This document shows positions 49,100 to 58,096 of a DNA stretch of 64,000 nt, one piece after another. This DNA comes from Streptomyces viridiviolaceus (lineage in GTDB: Bacteria; Actinomycetota; Actinomycetes; Streptomycetales; Streptomycetaceae), in NCBI RefSeq assembly GCF_014650995.1, contig NZ_BMWA01000007.1, positions 293,734 to 357,733 of the forward strand, written 5' to 3'. The notes under the pieces are model-generated. The model searched no databases, was not told the DNA's origin, and saw only the letters and a list, made by a program, of their open reading frames with translations. Position numbers and translations under genes: made by a program. Each line of letters opens with the position of its first letter. Positions within the stretch are counted from its first letter, which is position 1.

Positions 49100-49110
49100 C
49101 GGACCGTGGA

Positions 49111-49869
49111 TCACGCGGCGGTCCAGCCCCCGTCCACCGCCATGGCGGCGCCGGTGACGAACGACGCCCGGTCGCTGCACAGCCAGGCCGCGGCCTCGGC
49201 GGCCTCACGCGGTGCCGCCATGCGCTTCTGGGTGGAGCGGTGCACGAAGGCGTGCTCCAACTCGGGTGCCTTGCCGAGGACTTCGTCCATCAGCTCGGTC
49301 CGGACGCTGCCCATCACCAGCGCGTTGACCCTGATGCCCCGCTCGCCGTACTCGCCCGCCGCCGCGCGCGTCAGCCCCAGGACCGCGTGCTTCGCGGCGA
49401 CGTACGGCGCGCCCGAACCGGGTGCCTGGACCCCCGCCACGCTGGAGGTGTTCACGATCGATCCGCCGCGCCCGTCGGCGAGCATCGCGGGGATCTGGCG
49501 GCGCAGGCAGTTCCACACCCCCCGGACGTTCACGTCCATGACGCGGTCGAAGTCCGCCTCGTCGGTCTCGTGCAGCAGACGGCCGACCGACGCCCATCCG
49601 GCGTTGTTGAACGCCCCGTCGAGCCGGCCGAACCGCTCCACCGCGGTCGTCACGGCACGGTCGACGTCGTCCGCGCGCGCCACGTCGCCCGCCGCCACCA
49701 GTGCCGCCCCGCCCTCGTCCTCGATCTCCTTCGCCAGGGCGCGCAGTCGCTCCTCGCGCCGGGCCATCAGCACCACGTTGGCGCCCTCGGCCGCGAAGAG
49801 CCGGGCCGCGGCCGCTCCGATCCCGCTCGAGCAACCGGTGATCATGATGGTCTTGCCGTCCAGCAACAT
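49111..49869 (-). CDS. SDR-family oxidoreductase in the butyrolactone locus
   Basis: 252 residues. TGCSSGIGAAAARLFAAEG cofactor motif, NNAG, catalytic Ser (NTSSVAG), Tyr-x3-Lys in PYVAAKHAVLGL, and the typical C-terminus SFVTGAAMAVDGGW. Could reduce the 6-keto intermediate of gamma-butyrolactone (BarS1-like role) or act on the cluster product. Converges with the DDE-like gene (11-bp gap). Confidence 0.87.
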   Translation of the reverse strand: MLLDGKTIMITGCSSGIGAAAARLFAAEGANVVLMARREERLRALAKEIEDEGGAALVAAGDVARADDVDRAVTTAVERFGRLDGAFNNAGWASVGRLLHETDEADFDRVMDVNVRGVWNCLRRQIPAMLADGRGGSIVNTSSVAGVQAPGSGAPYVAAKHAVLGLTRAAAGEYGERGIRVNALVMGSVRTELMDEVLGKAPELEHAFVHRSTQKRMAAPREAAEAAAWLCSDRASFVTGAAMAVDGGWTAA

Positions 49870-49992
49870 GTGCGTGTCCTTCCGCCCGCCGGAGTTCCTC
49901 CCCGGCGGGGTCGTCCGATGTCCTGTGCTCGCGCGCGGTTCGTGCCGTGCGGCGGTCGTTCGCGCCCGGTCCGTTCCCCGCCGGCCGCGCGC

Positions 49993-50847
49993 TCAGCGGA
50001 ACGCGTCGAGGTGCCGACGGGCCCAGGCGTCGAAGGTGGCCGGCGTGCGGCCGGTCACCAGCTTCACGTCCGGCGCGACGGACGCCTTCGCGCCGGCGGC
50101 CTGGCGGCGGGCGCTCTCCAGCAGCGCGTGGGCGAGCGCCCGCGGATGCCGGGCGCACCACCTGTCGAGGGCCTGTCGCTCGGTCAGCTCCTCGTGGCGC
50201 ACCGGACGGTCGAGCAGCCTCGCGAGGTGCGCCACCTGCTCGCGCGCCGAGACGGCCGCTGGTCCGGTCAGGGCGTACGCGCGGCCGGCGTGCCCGGGGC
50301 CGGTGAGCGCGCGGGCCGCGGTCTCGGCGAGGTCCGCCGGGTCGACACAGGCGTTGGGAGCGTCGCCGTAGAGGGTCGCCACCGGCGCACCGGAGCGCAC
50401 GGCTCCCGACCAGGACAGGCAGTTGGACATGAAGGCGCGGGCCCGCAGGAACGTCCACGTCAGACCCGACGCCTGCCAGAGCTGCTCGCACTCCCGTTGC
50501 CAGCGGGTGACCAGGTCCTGTGCGTCCGGGTCGGTGACGGCGAGGGCGCTCAGCTTCACCACGTGCGCGACCCCGGCGGCCCTGGCCGCGGACGCCAGGT
50601 GCTCGTCGTGACGCGGGTCCGTCGGGTCGAAGGTCGCGACGAAGAGCGCGTCCGCCCCGTCCAGGGCGCGGTTCAGGCCGGCGCGGACCCCGAAGTCCGC
50701 GGGGACGAGGCGGCCCCGGACACCGAGCCGTGCCGCCCGTACCGGGGACCTGGTCAGGGCCAGGACGTTGTGGTCGGCGGCCAGGATCGCGGTGAGGCGG
50801 CGCCCGACGGTGCCACCTGCCCCGGCGACGGCGATGCGCAGGCTCAC
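49993..50847 (-). CDS. NmrA-like NAD(P)-binding protein
   Basis: 284 residues of the atypical SDR (NmrA/HSCARG) type: VAGAGGTVGRRLTAILAADH at the N-terminus, no Tyr-x3-Lys in the usual place, LTGPAAVSAREQVAHLARLL late. Might act as butenolide/enone reductase or redox sensor. Its ATG overlaps the stop of the upstream ArpA-like gene (ATGA), so they form an operon. Confidence 0.82.
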   Translation of the reverse strand: MSLRIAVAGAGGTVGRRLTAILAADHNVLALTRSPVRAARLGVRGRLVPADFGVRAGLNRALDGADALFVATFDPTDPRHDEHLASAARAAGVAHVVKLSALAVTDPDAQDLVTRWQRECEQLWQASGLTWTFLRARAFMSNCLSWSGAVRSGAPVATLYGDAPNACVDPADLAETAARALTGPGHAGRAYALTGPAAVSAREQVAHLARLLDRPVRHEELTERQALDRWCARHPRALAHALLESARRQAAGAKASVAPDVKLVTGRTPATFDAWARRHLDAFR

Positions 50848-51467
50848 GTCCCCTCACCTCGGCGGACGTCCAGGTCGATGCGGGCGATCGTCTCGGAGGG
50901 GGCGATCCCGGGCAGGAGCATCCGCCACATGCGCACGGTCCGCTCCGGCAGGTCCCGGCGGGCACTCACCAGCTGGGAGTACAGCTGGATGCCCGTACAC
51001 GCGCCGACCAGGAACTCCGCGATGTCCTCGGTGTGCGCCCCGGGCAGCAACTCGCCGTCGTCTTCGGCCACCTGAAGACATTCGGCCATTATTTCCCGCC
51101 AGCCCAGATACGAAGAGGCGTCGTGGACACCGAAGCTCCCCTGCTCCACCGAGAGGCGGACACCCGCGCGGAGAAGGGGATTCACCTGCAGTTCGTGTGC
51201 CCACACGAAGGTGATGTCGACCAGGCGCTGCAGACCGTGGGAGGTCAGCTTCGACTCTATCTGCTGGGGCTGTGCGCCCATGATGGCGACGGCCAGGCCC
51301 TCCTTGGACTTGAAGTGGAAGTACAGGGCTCCGGCGGTGACTCCCGCCCGCTCGAGAATGCGGTTGATGCCCGCTCCCGCGTAGCCGTACTCGTCGAACA
51401 CCTCCGCCGCGGCGTGCATCAACGCCTCGCGGGTGCGCAGGGCTCTCTCCTGGGTCGGTCGCGTCAT
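50844..51467 (-). CDS. ArpA/ScbR-like gamma-butyrolactone receptor
   Basis: 207 residues. HTH: EYGYAGAGINRILERAGVTA, GALYFHFKSKEGLAVAIMGA, the clearest receptor-type sequence in the window. Divergent (110 bp) from the AfsA-like gene, the classic receptor/synthase arrangement, with an AT-rich palindrome between. Likely represses itself, the synthase gene and cluster genes until the ligand binds. Confidence 0.9.
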   Translation of the reverse strand: MTRPTQERALRTREALMHAAAEVFDEYGYAGAGINRILERAGVTAGALYFHFKSKEGLAVAIMGAQPQQIESKLTSHGLQRLVDITFVWAHELQVNPLLRAGVRLSVEQGSFGVHDASSYLGWREIMAECLQVAEDDGELLPGAHTEDIAEFLVGACTGIQLYSQLVSARRDLPERTVRMWRMLLPGIAPSETIARIDLDVRRGEGT

Positions 51468-51492
51468 CGTTCCGCCTAGCCATCCTCGACAA

Positions 51493-51516
51493 CAAATAGA
51501 ACGTCCTTTATGTTTG
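51493..51516. promoter_or_regulatory. Candidate autoregulatory element (ARE)
   Basis: 24-bp imperfect AT-rich palindrome between receptor and synthase genes, half-sites CAAATAGAACG and CCTTTATGTTTG. Position and composition match known ArpA-family operators. Confidence 0.6.
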
Positions 51517-51577
51517 CACCGACTGATCACGCAGTCCAGCGCAGCCACCGTTTCTGCCGTGTTCCGCTCGGTTGGGA

Positions 51578-52519
51578 GTGACGTTGTCCAGGCCGTTGAC
51601 CCTCGTTCCTGTCGTTCAGAGCCTGCCCAGGGTGTCGCAGCAATCCGTACACAAGAGGAACGCCGCGGAGGTACTGCTCACCGGATGGCGGTGTACCGCG
51701 GAAGACCGGTTCGTCGTCACCGCCCGCTGGCCGGGGGACCACTTCTTCTACGCGGTGCGCGACGGCCACCGCGACCCGCTGCTGCTCAGCGAGACCATAC
51801 GCCAGACGTTCCCGCTGCTCTGCCACGAGGCGTACGGTGTCCCCTTCGGTCACCACCTGGTCTGGGACACGTACTCCTGGTGCGCGAACCCCGAGGTGCT
51901 GCGCGCCGACGGCGCGTCCGCCGAACTCGAACTCCGGGTGGCGGCGGACGAGGTGGTGCGCCGCCGGGGGAGCGTCGTGGCGCTCTCGCTCACCTACGAC
52001 GTCGTGCGCGACGGGATGCCCCTGGCGGCGGCCACGAGCCGTTTCACGGTCCAGACTCCGCAGGTCTACCTGCGGCTGCGCGGTGACCACGGCGACCCGG
52101 CAGCCGTGCGGCCCATACCGGTGCCGTCCGGCATCCCCGCCCACGAGACGGGCCGGACGGATCCCCGCCACGTCGTCCTGGCGCCCGGCGACGCCCCGCA
52201 CCGCTGGCAGTTGAGGGTCGACACCGGGCATCCCGTGCTCTTCGACCACCCCGTCGATCACGCCCCGGGCATGCTCATGCTCGAAGCGGCCAGGCAGGCG
52301 GTCCATGCCCTGTCGGGTAGGCCGGCCGCGTGCGTGACGGCAATGGACACCCGGTTCCACCGGTACGCGGAACTGGACGCCCCGAGCTGGATCGAGGCGC
52401 GGCGGTCCGGGCAGGACGCCCTGGGGCGTTCGCGGTTCTCCGTGACCGGCAGCCAGGACGGCCACGGGCTGTTCTCCTGCACGGTCACCCTCGCCGAGGG
52501 GTTCACGGAGCAGGCGTAG
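51578..52519 (+). CDS. AfsA/ScbA-like gamma-butyrolactone synthase
   Basis: 313 residues with two AfsA hot-dog domains. First: SVHKRNAAEVLLTGW then GDHFFYAVRDGHRDPLLLSE. Second: VDHAPGMLMLEAARQAV, the conserved Glu/Arg helix. AfsA enzymes join a beta-ketoacyl chain to dihydroxyacetone phosphate. GTG at 51578 taken as start; in-frame TTG 51572 and GTG 51560 are close alternatives. Confidence 0.9.
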   Translation: MTLSRPLTLVPVVQSLPRVSQQSVHKRNAAEVLLTGWRCTAEDRFVVTARWPGDHFFYAVRDGHRDPLLLSETIRQTFPLLCHEAYGVPFGHHLVWDTYSWCANPEVLRADGASAELELRVAADEVVRRRGSVVALSLTYDVVRDGMPLAAATSRFTVQTPQVYLRLRGDHGDPAAVRPIPVPSGIPAHETGRTDPRHVVLAPGDAPHRWQLRVDTGHPVLFDHPVDHAPGMLMLEAARQAVHALSGRPAACVTAMDTRFHRYAELDAPSWIEARRSGQDALGRSRFSVTGSQDGHGLFSCTVTLAEGFTEQA

Positions 52520-52576
52520 GTCCCAGCGCCCGAACACCCGCCTTGAAGCGGTGAGGTGACAACGCATCGCACACCG

Positions 52577-52610
52577 CAGTGGGCGGCCGGCAGGGGCCGG
52601 CCGCCCACTG
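52577..52610. terminator. Bidirectional terminator hairpin
   Basis: Perfect 15-bp arms CAGTGGGCGGCCGGC and GCCGGCCGCCCACTG with loop AGGG, between the convergent AfsA-like and MFS genes. Confidence 0.85.
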
Positions 52611-52624
52611 TGCGTTGCCTGGAG

Positions 52625-53851
52625 TCAGACCTGCTCGGTCTGCTTGGCGGGCGCACCGCCGTCCGGTGCGGCGGCCACGGGGGCGGGCTCCGGCGCCGCC
52701 GTCGAGCCGGCGGTGGCCGAGCGGCGGCCGAGGTCGGGCAGGACGGTGGCCAGGCCGATGATCGCCATGATCGCGCCGAGCCAGAGCGGTGCGCGCAGGC
52801 CCCAGGCGTCGATCACCACGGCGCCGATGGAGGAGCCGAGGATGATGCCGAGGGTGATGAAGGACGAGTGCACCGTGTTGACCAGCGGGCCGGCGTTGCC
52901 GGTGCGCTGGACGCGGGTGACCATGGCCGGGTTCATGGTGACGCCGACCAGGCCGATGCCCATCATGCAGATGACGGCCAGCGCGGGCAGGTCGGCCAGG
53001 AGGGCGAAGCCGGTCAGGAACACCGCGTTGAGGACGAGGCCGACGGTGAGCACCGGGACGGTGTGCCCGTCGGCGAAGCGGCCGACGACGTTGTTGCCGA
53101 TGACCGTGGCGGCACCGTAGGCGATCAGCAGCAGCGGAACGGTGCCCGTGGAGAAGCCGGTGACGTCGGTGAGGATGGGGTTGAAGTAGCTGAAGGCCGA
53201 GAAGGTGGCGCCGATGATGAGCGTGCTGCTGGACAGCACCAGCCACATCTTGGGCTTCTTGAAGACGCCGACCTCCTGGCGGAAGCTGCCGCCGCCCTCC
53301 GCGCGGTCGATGCGGGGCACGCCGAACAGGGTGGCCACGGCGGCGATCACGGTGATCAGGGTGATGGTCCAGAACGCCGCGCGCCAGCCGAAGCGCTCGC
53401 CGACCAGGGTGGAGATGGGCAGGCCGAGCAGGGTGCCGAGCATGAGGCCGTTCATCGCCACGGCGATCGCGCGCCCGCGGATCTCGGGGCGGGTGATCTG
53501 GGCGCACATCGAGATGCCCACGCCGAAGAACGCCTGGGAGGCGATGCCGGTGATGATCCGCGCGGCCATCATCGTGCCGTAGCCGGTCGCGGTGGCGGCC
53601 AGCACGTTGCCGGCCAGGAAGATGACGAACAGCACCATCAGTGCCGTACGCGGCGGGAACTTCATGAGGGCCACGGTCAGGAACGGGCCGCCGGCCGCCA
53701 TGGCCACCGCGAACGCGGTGATCAGGTAACCGATCTGAGGGATGGTCGCGTCCAGTCCTTCGGCCATCTGCGGCATCAGCCCGGCGACCACGAACTCACT
53801 GGTCACCATGGCGAAGATGCCGAGCGCCAGGACGTATACGGCACGAGGCAC
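52625..53851 (-). CDS. MFS drug-efflux transporter (DHA1/AraJ-like)
   Basis: 408 residues, 12 predicted membrane helices. LGIFAMVTSEFVVAGLMPQM opens helix 1; ITGIASQAFFGVGISMCAQI and RGRAIAVAMNGLMLGTLLGL are characteristic of DHA1 exporters. A Pro/Ala tail follows helix 12. GTG start at 53851. Probably exports the cluster product; its promoter holds a site shared with the TetR gene upstream. Confidence 0.88.
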   Translation of the reverse strand: MPRAVYVLALGIFAMVTSEFVVAGLMPQMAEGLDATIPQIGYLITAFAVAMAAGGPFLTVALMKFPPRTALMVLFVIFLAGNVLAATATGYGTMMAARIITGIASQAFFGVGISMCAQITRPEIRGRAIAVAMNGLMLGTLLGLPISTLVGERFGWRAAFWTITLITVIAAVATLFGVPRIDRAEGGGSFRQEVGVFKKPKMWLVLSSSTLIIGATFSAFSYFNPILTDVTGFSTGTVPLLLIAYGAATVIGNNVVGRFADGHTVPVLTVGLVLNAVFLTGFALLADLPALAVICMMGIGLVGVTMNPAMVTRVQRTGNAGPLVNTVHSSFITLGIILGSSIGAVVIDAWGLRAPLWLGAIMAIIGLATVLPDLGRRSATAGSTAAPEPAPVAAAPDGGAPAKQTEQV

Positions 53852-53919
53852 GGTTCGGTCTCCTTCGGGGGTCGCGCCGCCCGGCGGTGTCCGGCGGGAC
53901 GGCGTCTCGTCAGGTTATG

Positions 53920-53937
53920 TATTGGTCAGTACAAAAC
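53920..53937. promoter_or_regulatory. TetR operator candidate before MFS gene
   Basis: TATTGG-N6-CAAAAC. A related element, TTTTGG...CCAATA, lies before the TetR gene at 54592, read in the opposite orientation. Confidence 0.5.
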
Positions 53938-53977
53938 TTGGGCATGCGTGGACCCGGCCCGGGGGCGGCGTACGCCG

Positions 53978-54574
53978 TCAGCCGGTGAGCGCGTCCATGG
54001 TGATCTCGGCGATCGACTCCAGCGTGGCCCGGTCGGCACCGCCCTGGCTGGAGATGCGCATACCGCCGATCGCCGCGTTGACGAAGCGGGCCAGCGCTCC
54101 GGGGTCGCGGGACGAGGTGATGCTGCCGTCCCGCCTGCCCTCCTCGAACACCGCCCGGAGCGCCGCCAGTCGGCGGGTGGTGTCGCGTTCCAGCATGCCA
54201 GCCGCCCGGGCGTCCCGGGCGACCAGCTCGACCGTGGTGTTCACGGTCAGGCAGCCGAGGCCGCGTCCGTCCGCCCGGTGTTCCGTCTCGCCGTCGATCA
54301 CCATGGCGAACAGGGTGCGGATGCGGTCGGCGGCGCTGAGCCGCACGTCCTCCATGACGGCCAGCTGAGCGGTCGTCATCGAGTCGATGTAGCGGGCCAG
54401 CGCACGCTCGAAGAGGTCGTGCTTGCTCTTGAAGGTGTTGTAGATGCTGCTGCGCCCCAGTCCGGTGGCGTCGCACAGGTCCTGAGTGGAGGTGGCTTCG
54501 TAGCCCTTCTCCCAGAACGTGCGCATCGCCGCGTCCAGGGCCCGTTCCTCGTCGAAGGTCCTCGGTCGGGCCAT
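53978..54574 (-). CDS. TetR-family repressor of the MFS exporter
   Basis: 198 residues. Start MARPRTFDEERALDAAMRTF with HTH TSTQDLCDATGLGRSSIYNT. C-terminal domain of the AcrR/YcdC type with a Cys (GLGCLTVNTTVEL) that may be redox-active. Located 126 bp before the exporter on the same strand; related operator-like sequences precede both. Confidence 0.88.
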   Translation of the reverse strand: MARPRTFDEERALDAAMRTFWEKGYEATSTQDLCDATGLGRSSIYNTFKSKHDLFERALARYIDSMTTAQLAVMEDVRLSAADRIRTLFAMVIDGETEHRADGRGLGCLTVNTTVELVARDARAAGMLERDTTRRLAALRAVFEEGRRDGSITSSRDPGALARFVNAAIGGMRISSQGGADRATLESIAEITMDALTG

Positions 54575-54591
54575 GTCCCGAGCGTAGCATG

Positions 54592-54613
54592 TTTTGGATC
54601 GTGCTATCCAATA
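54592..54613. promoter_or_regulatory. TetR operator candidate before its own gene
   Basis: Inverted repeat TTGGAT-N6-ATCCAA inside an AT-rich stretch, 18 bp before the TetR ATG on the minus strand. Confidence 0.6.
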
Positions 54614-54643
54614 GTGGGGTGGGTCCGGCCGGCCTCCGCGTGG

Positions 54644-55918
54644 TCACGGGGCGCCGGCCTGGTAGCGCGGCCCCAGCACGGCGCGGGGCGACCACGGCCG
54701 GCGTCCGGTGCGGAACATCGCGTCCGCCCGGGCGAGGGCCCCGGGCCGCAGTTCCTCGGTGCCGCCGAGCACCGACAGGCGCGTGGCCGAGTCGTCCCCC
54801 AGGTACAGCGAACCGAGGTCCCGCACGTCGATGCGCAGCTGCGCGGCGCGCCTGGTGCGCGTGCAGGAGGCACCGTCCGGACCGCCCTCCAGCAGCCAGG
54901 TGCCCGCGGCGTACCCGGCCGCGTCGGTCACCTCCAGGACCAGCTCCGCCTCGACGCCGTAGGTACGGGCCGACAGGGCGCGGGGCGTGTCCAGGACGCG
55001 CAGCCACATGTAGTCGCTCAGGGCACTGACCCGCGCCGACCGTGGATCGCCCAGCCACAGCGGCAGCAGGCTGTCGGGTGCGCGGTAGGGCAGGTGGACC
55101 GTGGTCACCCAGTCGGTCGTCACGGCGAACCGGATCAGGGCCGCCTCGGCCTGCGGGGACACGGCGATCAGATCGCGTATCCACAGGGGCGACTGGGGCA
55201 GCATGGCCCCCCACCGCTCCTCGGCGCTGAAGCAGAGCAGTCCGTCTGCCTCGCCCGTCACCGGGTCCAGGTGCAGGGCGAAGAACGGCTCGGGCCGGCC
55301 GGACGGTGATCCCGCGCGCTGCCCGGTGGCCTCCTGCCACCACAGCTCGTCCCTGCGCAGCGTGCCGGGCTGGACGGCGCGCAGCCGCTCGTAGACCGCG
55401 GGGGCGGCCTTCGAGTACTCCCGGGCGTCGACGAGCAGGACCCCGGAGGTGTCGGCGGTCCGCCGCGGGTCCAGCCGGGCCCGGTTGACGTCGATCTCGA
55501 ACCAGGCCATCGCCGTGGCGGGACCGAACCCGTAACGGCCGTAGAGGGGGTACTGCGCGGCATCGAGGACGGCGACGGGCTCACCGCGCTCGAAGGCACC
55601 GCGGAGATCCATCGCCACCATCCTGCTCAGCAGCCCGCGGCGGCGGTGCGTGCCGGCGACGCTCACCCTGGAGATCGCCGAAACGGGAACGAAGGCGCCA
55701 CCGGGCACGGTCAGTTCCTGGGCGGTGCTGCGGTACGTACCGACGCACCTGTCCATGTCGAAGGCGCCGATGAGCCGGTCCCGGGCGGCCGTCGACCGGA
55801 TGGCGTCGACGCCGCCGTCGGTGTACGGGCGCAGGTAACCGTTGCCCCACGTACGGGTCCAGCCGGGCAGGTCGTCCTCGGTGACGGAACGTATGTCGAT
55901 CACCGCTGAATCGGTCAT
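54644..55918 (-). CDS. Eis-like GNAT acetyltransferase
   Basis: 424 residues, three parts as in Eis: N-terminal GNAT (acetyl-CoA loop SVAGTHRRRGLLSRMV, ~88-103), a second GNAT-like domain, and a C-terminal SCP2-like domain. Eis proteins acetylate amines, including aminoglycosides and lysines. In this cluster it could modify or detoxify an amino-bearing product. Same strand as the oxidase gene upstream, 73 bp away. Confidence 0.85.
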   Translation of the reverse strand: MTDSAVIDIRSVTEDDLPGWTRTWGNGYLRPYTDGGVDAIRSTAARDRLIGAFDMDRCVGTYRSTAQELTVPGGAFVPVSAISRVSVAGTHRRRGLLSRMVAMDLRGAFERGEPVAVLDAAQYPLYGRYGFGPATAMAWFEIDVNRARLDPRRTADTSGVLLVDAREYSKAAPAVYERLRAVQPGTLRRDELWWQEATGQRAGSPSGRPEPFFALHLDPVTGEADGLLCFSAEERWGAMLPQSPLWIRDLIAVSPQAEAALIRFAVTTDWVTTVHLPYRAPDSLLPLWLGDPRSARVSALSDYMWLRVLDTPRALSARTYGVEAELVLEVTDAAGYAAGTWLLEGGPDGASCTRTRRAAQLRIDVRDLGSLYLGDDSATRLSVLGGTEELRPGALARADAMFRTGRRPWSPRAVLGPRYQAGAP

Positions 55919-55991
55919 TGCTGCTCAACCTCCGGTCGCCGCCGGGGAGACGGCACGGCCGCCGTGGGCCGTGCGCCTCACCGGCGAAGGG

Positions 55992-57647
55992 TCAGCGCCC
56001 CGTTGTGACGGACAGCGAATGGCGGAAGTAGTTCGACGGGTCCCAGCGGTCCTTGACCGCCTGCAGCCTGCGGTAGTTGCCCTTGTAGAACAGGGTGTGC
56101 CAGGGCAGGTCGGAGCGGTTGTGGCGCGGATCGGCCATGTCCGTGTCGGGGTAGTTGATGTAGCAGCCGTCGGTCACGCCGTCGATCTCCGGAACGCCCC
56201 CGGTCTCCGCGAAGACGTCCTGGTACCAGTCCCGGATCCAGCGCATGTAGCGCGCGTCGTGCTTCGGGTCCGACCAGATGTTCTGGAAGATCACCTTGAA
56301 GACGGAGTCGCGCTGGGCGCTCGCCGTCGCCTGCGGCTCGACGCCGTTGATCCGGCCGCCGAAGGACAGCAGCACCAGGGTCGTGTCCGGGTTGTCCAGC
56401 TCGGGGTCGGACAGGAACCGGTACAGCGAGGCGACCTGGTGGTCGGTGAAGTTGCGCCGGAAGTAAGCCGACTTCAGCCCCACCCGCGCGATCGGGTTGG
56501 CGCCCACCGGGTCGGGGGCACCGAGCATCCGCGCCGCCGCCAGCCACGGCAGCTCGGTCGGCCGGAACTGGTTGGGCATCGCGGCCAGTTCGCCGCTGGG
56601 ACACTCCATCGGCACCGGCTCGATGCCCGTGCCGTCGAGCAGCTCCTCCAGATAGGCGTCGAGCAGGGCGCGCGCGTCGGGGATCGTCGCGTCGATCTGG
56701 GTGTACAGGCTCAGCCGGCCGAACCCCTTGGCGTTGACGTTGAACAGGCTGCTCAGGTGGCGGTACCGGTCGTCCGGGCCGCTGTGCCGCTCGTGCCAGT
56801 CGCCGAAGTTCTTCAGCAGCCGGCCGAACGAGGCCTCGTCGAGCTGCTCCCAGGGGAAGTCGAGGGCGCTGGTCCACACCCGGGAGGGCGGGTTGACCAG
56901 TTGGTCGCCGGGCCGGCTTCCGGTGGCGTCCGGCGAGCGGAACCAGTACCGGACCGCCAGCCCGAAGTTGCCGCCGCCACCACCGGTGTGCGCCCACCAC
57001 AGATCGCGGTTGGGATCGTCCTCCTCGCGGGTGGCGACGACCGTGCGCACCTTGCCGCGCGCGTCCACGACGACCACCTGCACCGCGTAGAGGTGGTCGA
57101 CCACCAGGCCGTACGCCCGGGACAGCATGCCGTAGCCGCCGCCCGACACATGACCGCCGGCGCCCACGCTGTGGCAGACACCGCCGGGGATGGTGACGCC
57201 CCATCCCTTGTAGAGCGCCTCGTACACGTTGTAGAGGCGGGCGCCGGCGTCCACGTAGAACGCCCGGAACTTCGGGTCGTAGCCGACGCCGGTCATCTCG
57301 GAGAAGTCCAGGATGACCTCCACCTCGGGGTTGCAGGTGAAGTCGGCCACGCAGTGGCCGCCGCTGCGCACCGACAGCCGCTTGCCGGAGCGGTACGCCT
57401 CGCGCAGCGCTCTTTCGGCGTCCGCCGCGGAGCGGATCATCCTGATGTACTCGGGACGGGCCACGAAACGCTTGTTGATGCCGGTGGTCAGCAGTTCGTA
57501 GCGGGGGTCCCGAGGAGAGACGGTCGCGCCGGTGCCGGCACCGGGCGCCGCGGCAGCCGTCGGCGCGGTGGCCGCCAGTGCCGCGGTACCCGCCGCGGCG
57601 GCACCACCCGCCAGAACGGACCGACGGCCGAGACGTGCAGAAGACAT
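55992..57647 (-). CDS. Tat-exported BBE-family FAD oxidase, bicovalent-flavin type
   Basis: 551 residues. Twin-arginine signal: RLGRRSVLAGGAAAAGTAAL (residues 5-24). FAD domain with His98 (RSGGHCVADF) and Cys158 (GGVCHSVGAGGHVSGGGYG), the two residues that bind FAD covalently in aclacinomycin oxidoreductase, GilR and related enzymes. BBE domain near the end (FYKGNYRRLQAVKDRWDP, then NYF). Probably a late oxidation outside the membrane. Confidence 0.9.
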   Translation of the reverse strand: MSSARLGRRSVLAGGAAAAGTAALAATAPTAAAAPGAGTGATVSPRDPRYELLTTGINKRFVARPEYIRMIRSAADAERALREAYRSGKRLSVRSGGHCVADFTCNPEVEVILDFSEMTGVGYDPKFRAFYVDAGARLYNVYEALYKGWGVTIPGGVCHSVGAGGHVSGGGYGMLSRAYGLVVDHLYAVQVVVVDARGKVRTVVATREEDDPNRDLWWAHTGGGGGNFGLAVRYWFRSPDATGSRPGDQLVNPPSRVWTSALDFPWEQLDEASFGRLLKNFGDWHERHSGPDDRYRHLSSLFNVNAKGFGRLSLYTQIDATIPDARALLDAYLEELLDGTGIEPVPMECPSGELAAMPNQFRPTELPWLAAARMLGAPDPVGANPIARVGLKSAYFRRNFTDHQVASLYRFLSDPELDNPDTTLVLLSFGGRINGVEPQATASAQRDSVFKVIFQNIWSDPKHDARYMRWIRDWYQDVFAETGGVPEIDGVTDGCYINYPDTDMADPRHNRSDLPWHTLFYKGNYRRLQAVKDRWDPSNYFRHSLSVTTGR

Positions 57648-58096
57648 GGTTTCCCCTCTTGGCTGGGGTGGGACGTGATCGTGCCGGGGCCTCGGCCACG
57701 GGCCGAGTGGGTGGCTGTGCCGCGGCCACGGTGCCGGGGCTTCTCCGCACCCGTCTCCCCGCGCTCCGCACGCTCGCCGGCTCGCCGTGGGGACACGACC
57801 GGTGGGTCCGGCGCGGACGGCGTACGTCCGCCGAGAGCGGGCCGCCGCGTACCCACCGCGGCCGGCCGGGGCACGGAACGACGCTAGAACGGCCGCGGCC
57901 GGCAAGCCACTGATGACGCGAGTAGTCGACGGCTACCCACCCCTACCGGCGCGGGTAGAAAACGCCGGGAGCTGCGGATTCGCCTTGAGGGCCGTTCCGA
58001 ACCGACCCTATGGTCGTGCCGCACCGGGGCCCCGCGGCACTGCCGCCACCGGCCCGGTAAACGCCCCCGACACACCAAGGGAACGGGTCTGAGCGC
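57648..58096. other. 449-bp divergent promoter region, oxidase/SDR
   Basis: No gene. GAGTAGTC at 57920-57927 is followed by CTACCC at 57933-57938 and GGGTAG at 57953-57958. The same GAGTAG/CTAC elements recur before the flavin-reductase gene. GCCACTGATGACGCGAGTAG here also mirrors the TTATCAGTGGCC there. Confidence 0.5.
57920..57958. promoter_or_regulatory. GAGTAGTC/CTACCC motif cluster 1
   Basis: GAGTAGTC, CTACCC and GGGTAG within 39 bp upstream of the Tat oxidase gene. Matching elements occur at 59867-59892. Confidence 0.45.

Noticed and set aside
47663..49110. Intact insertion sequence around the DDE-like gene
   Set aside because: No terminal inverted repeats or target duplications visible, and the key catalytic position is lost.
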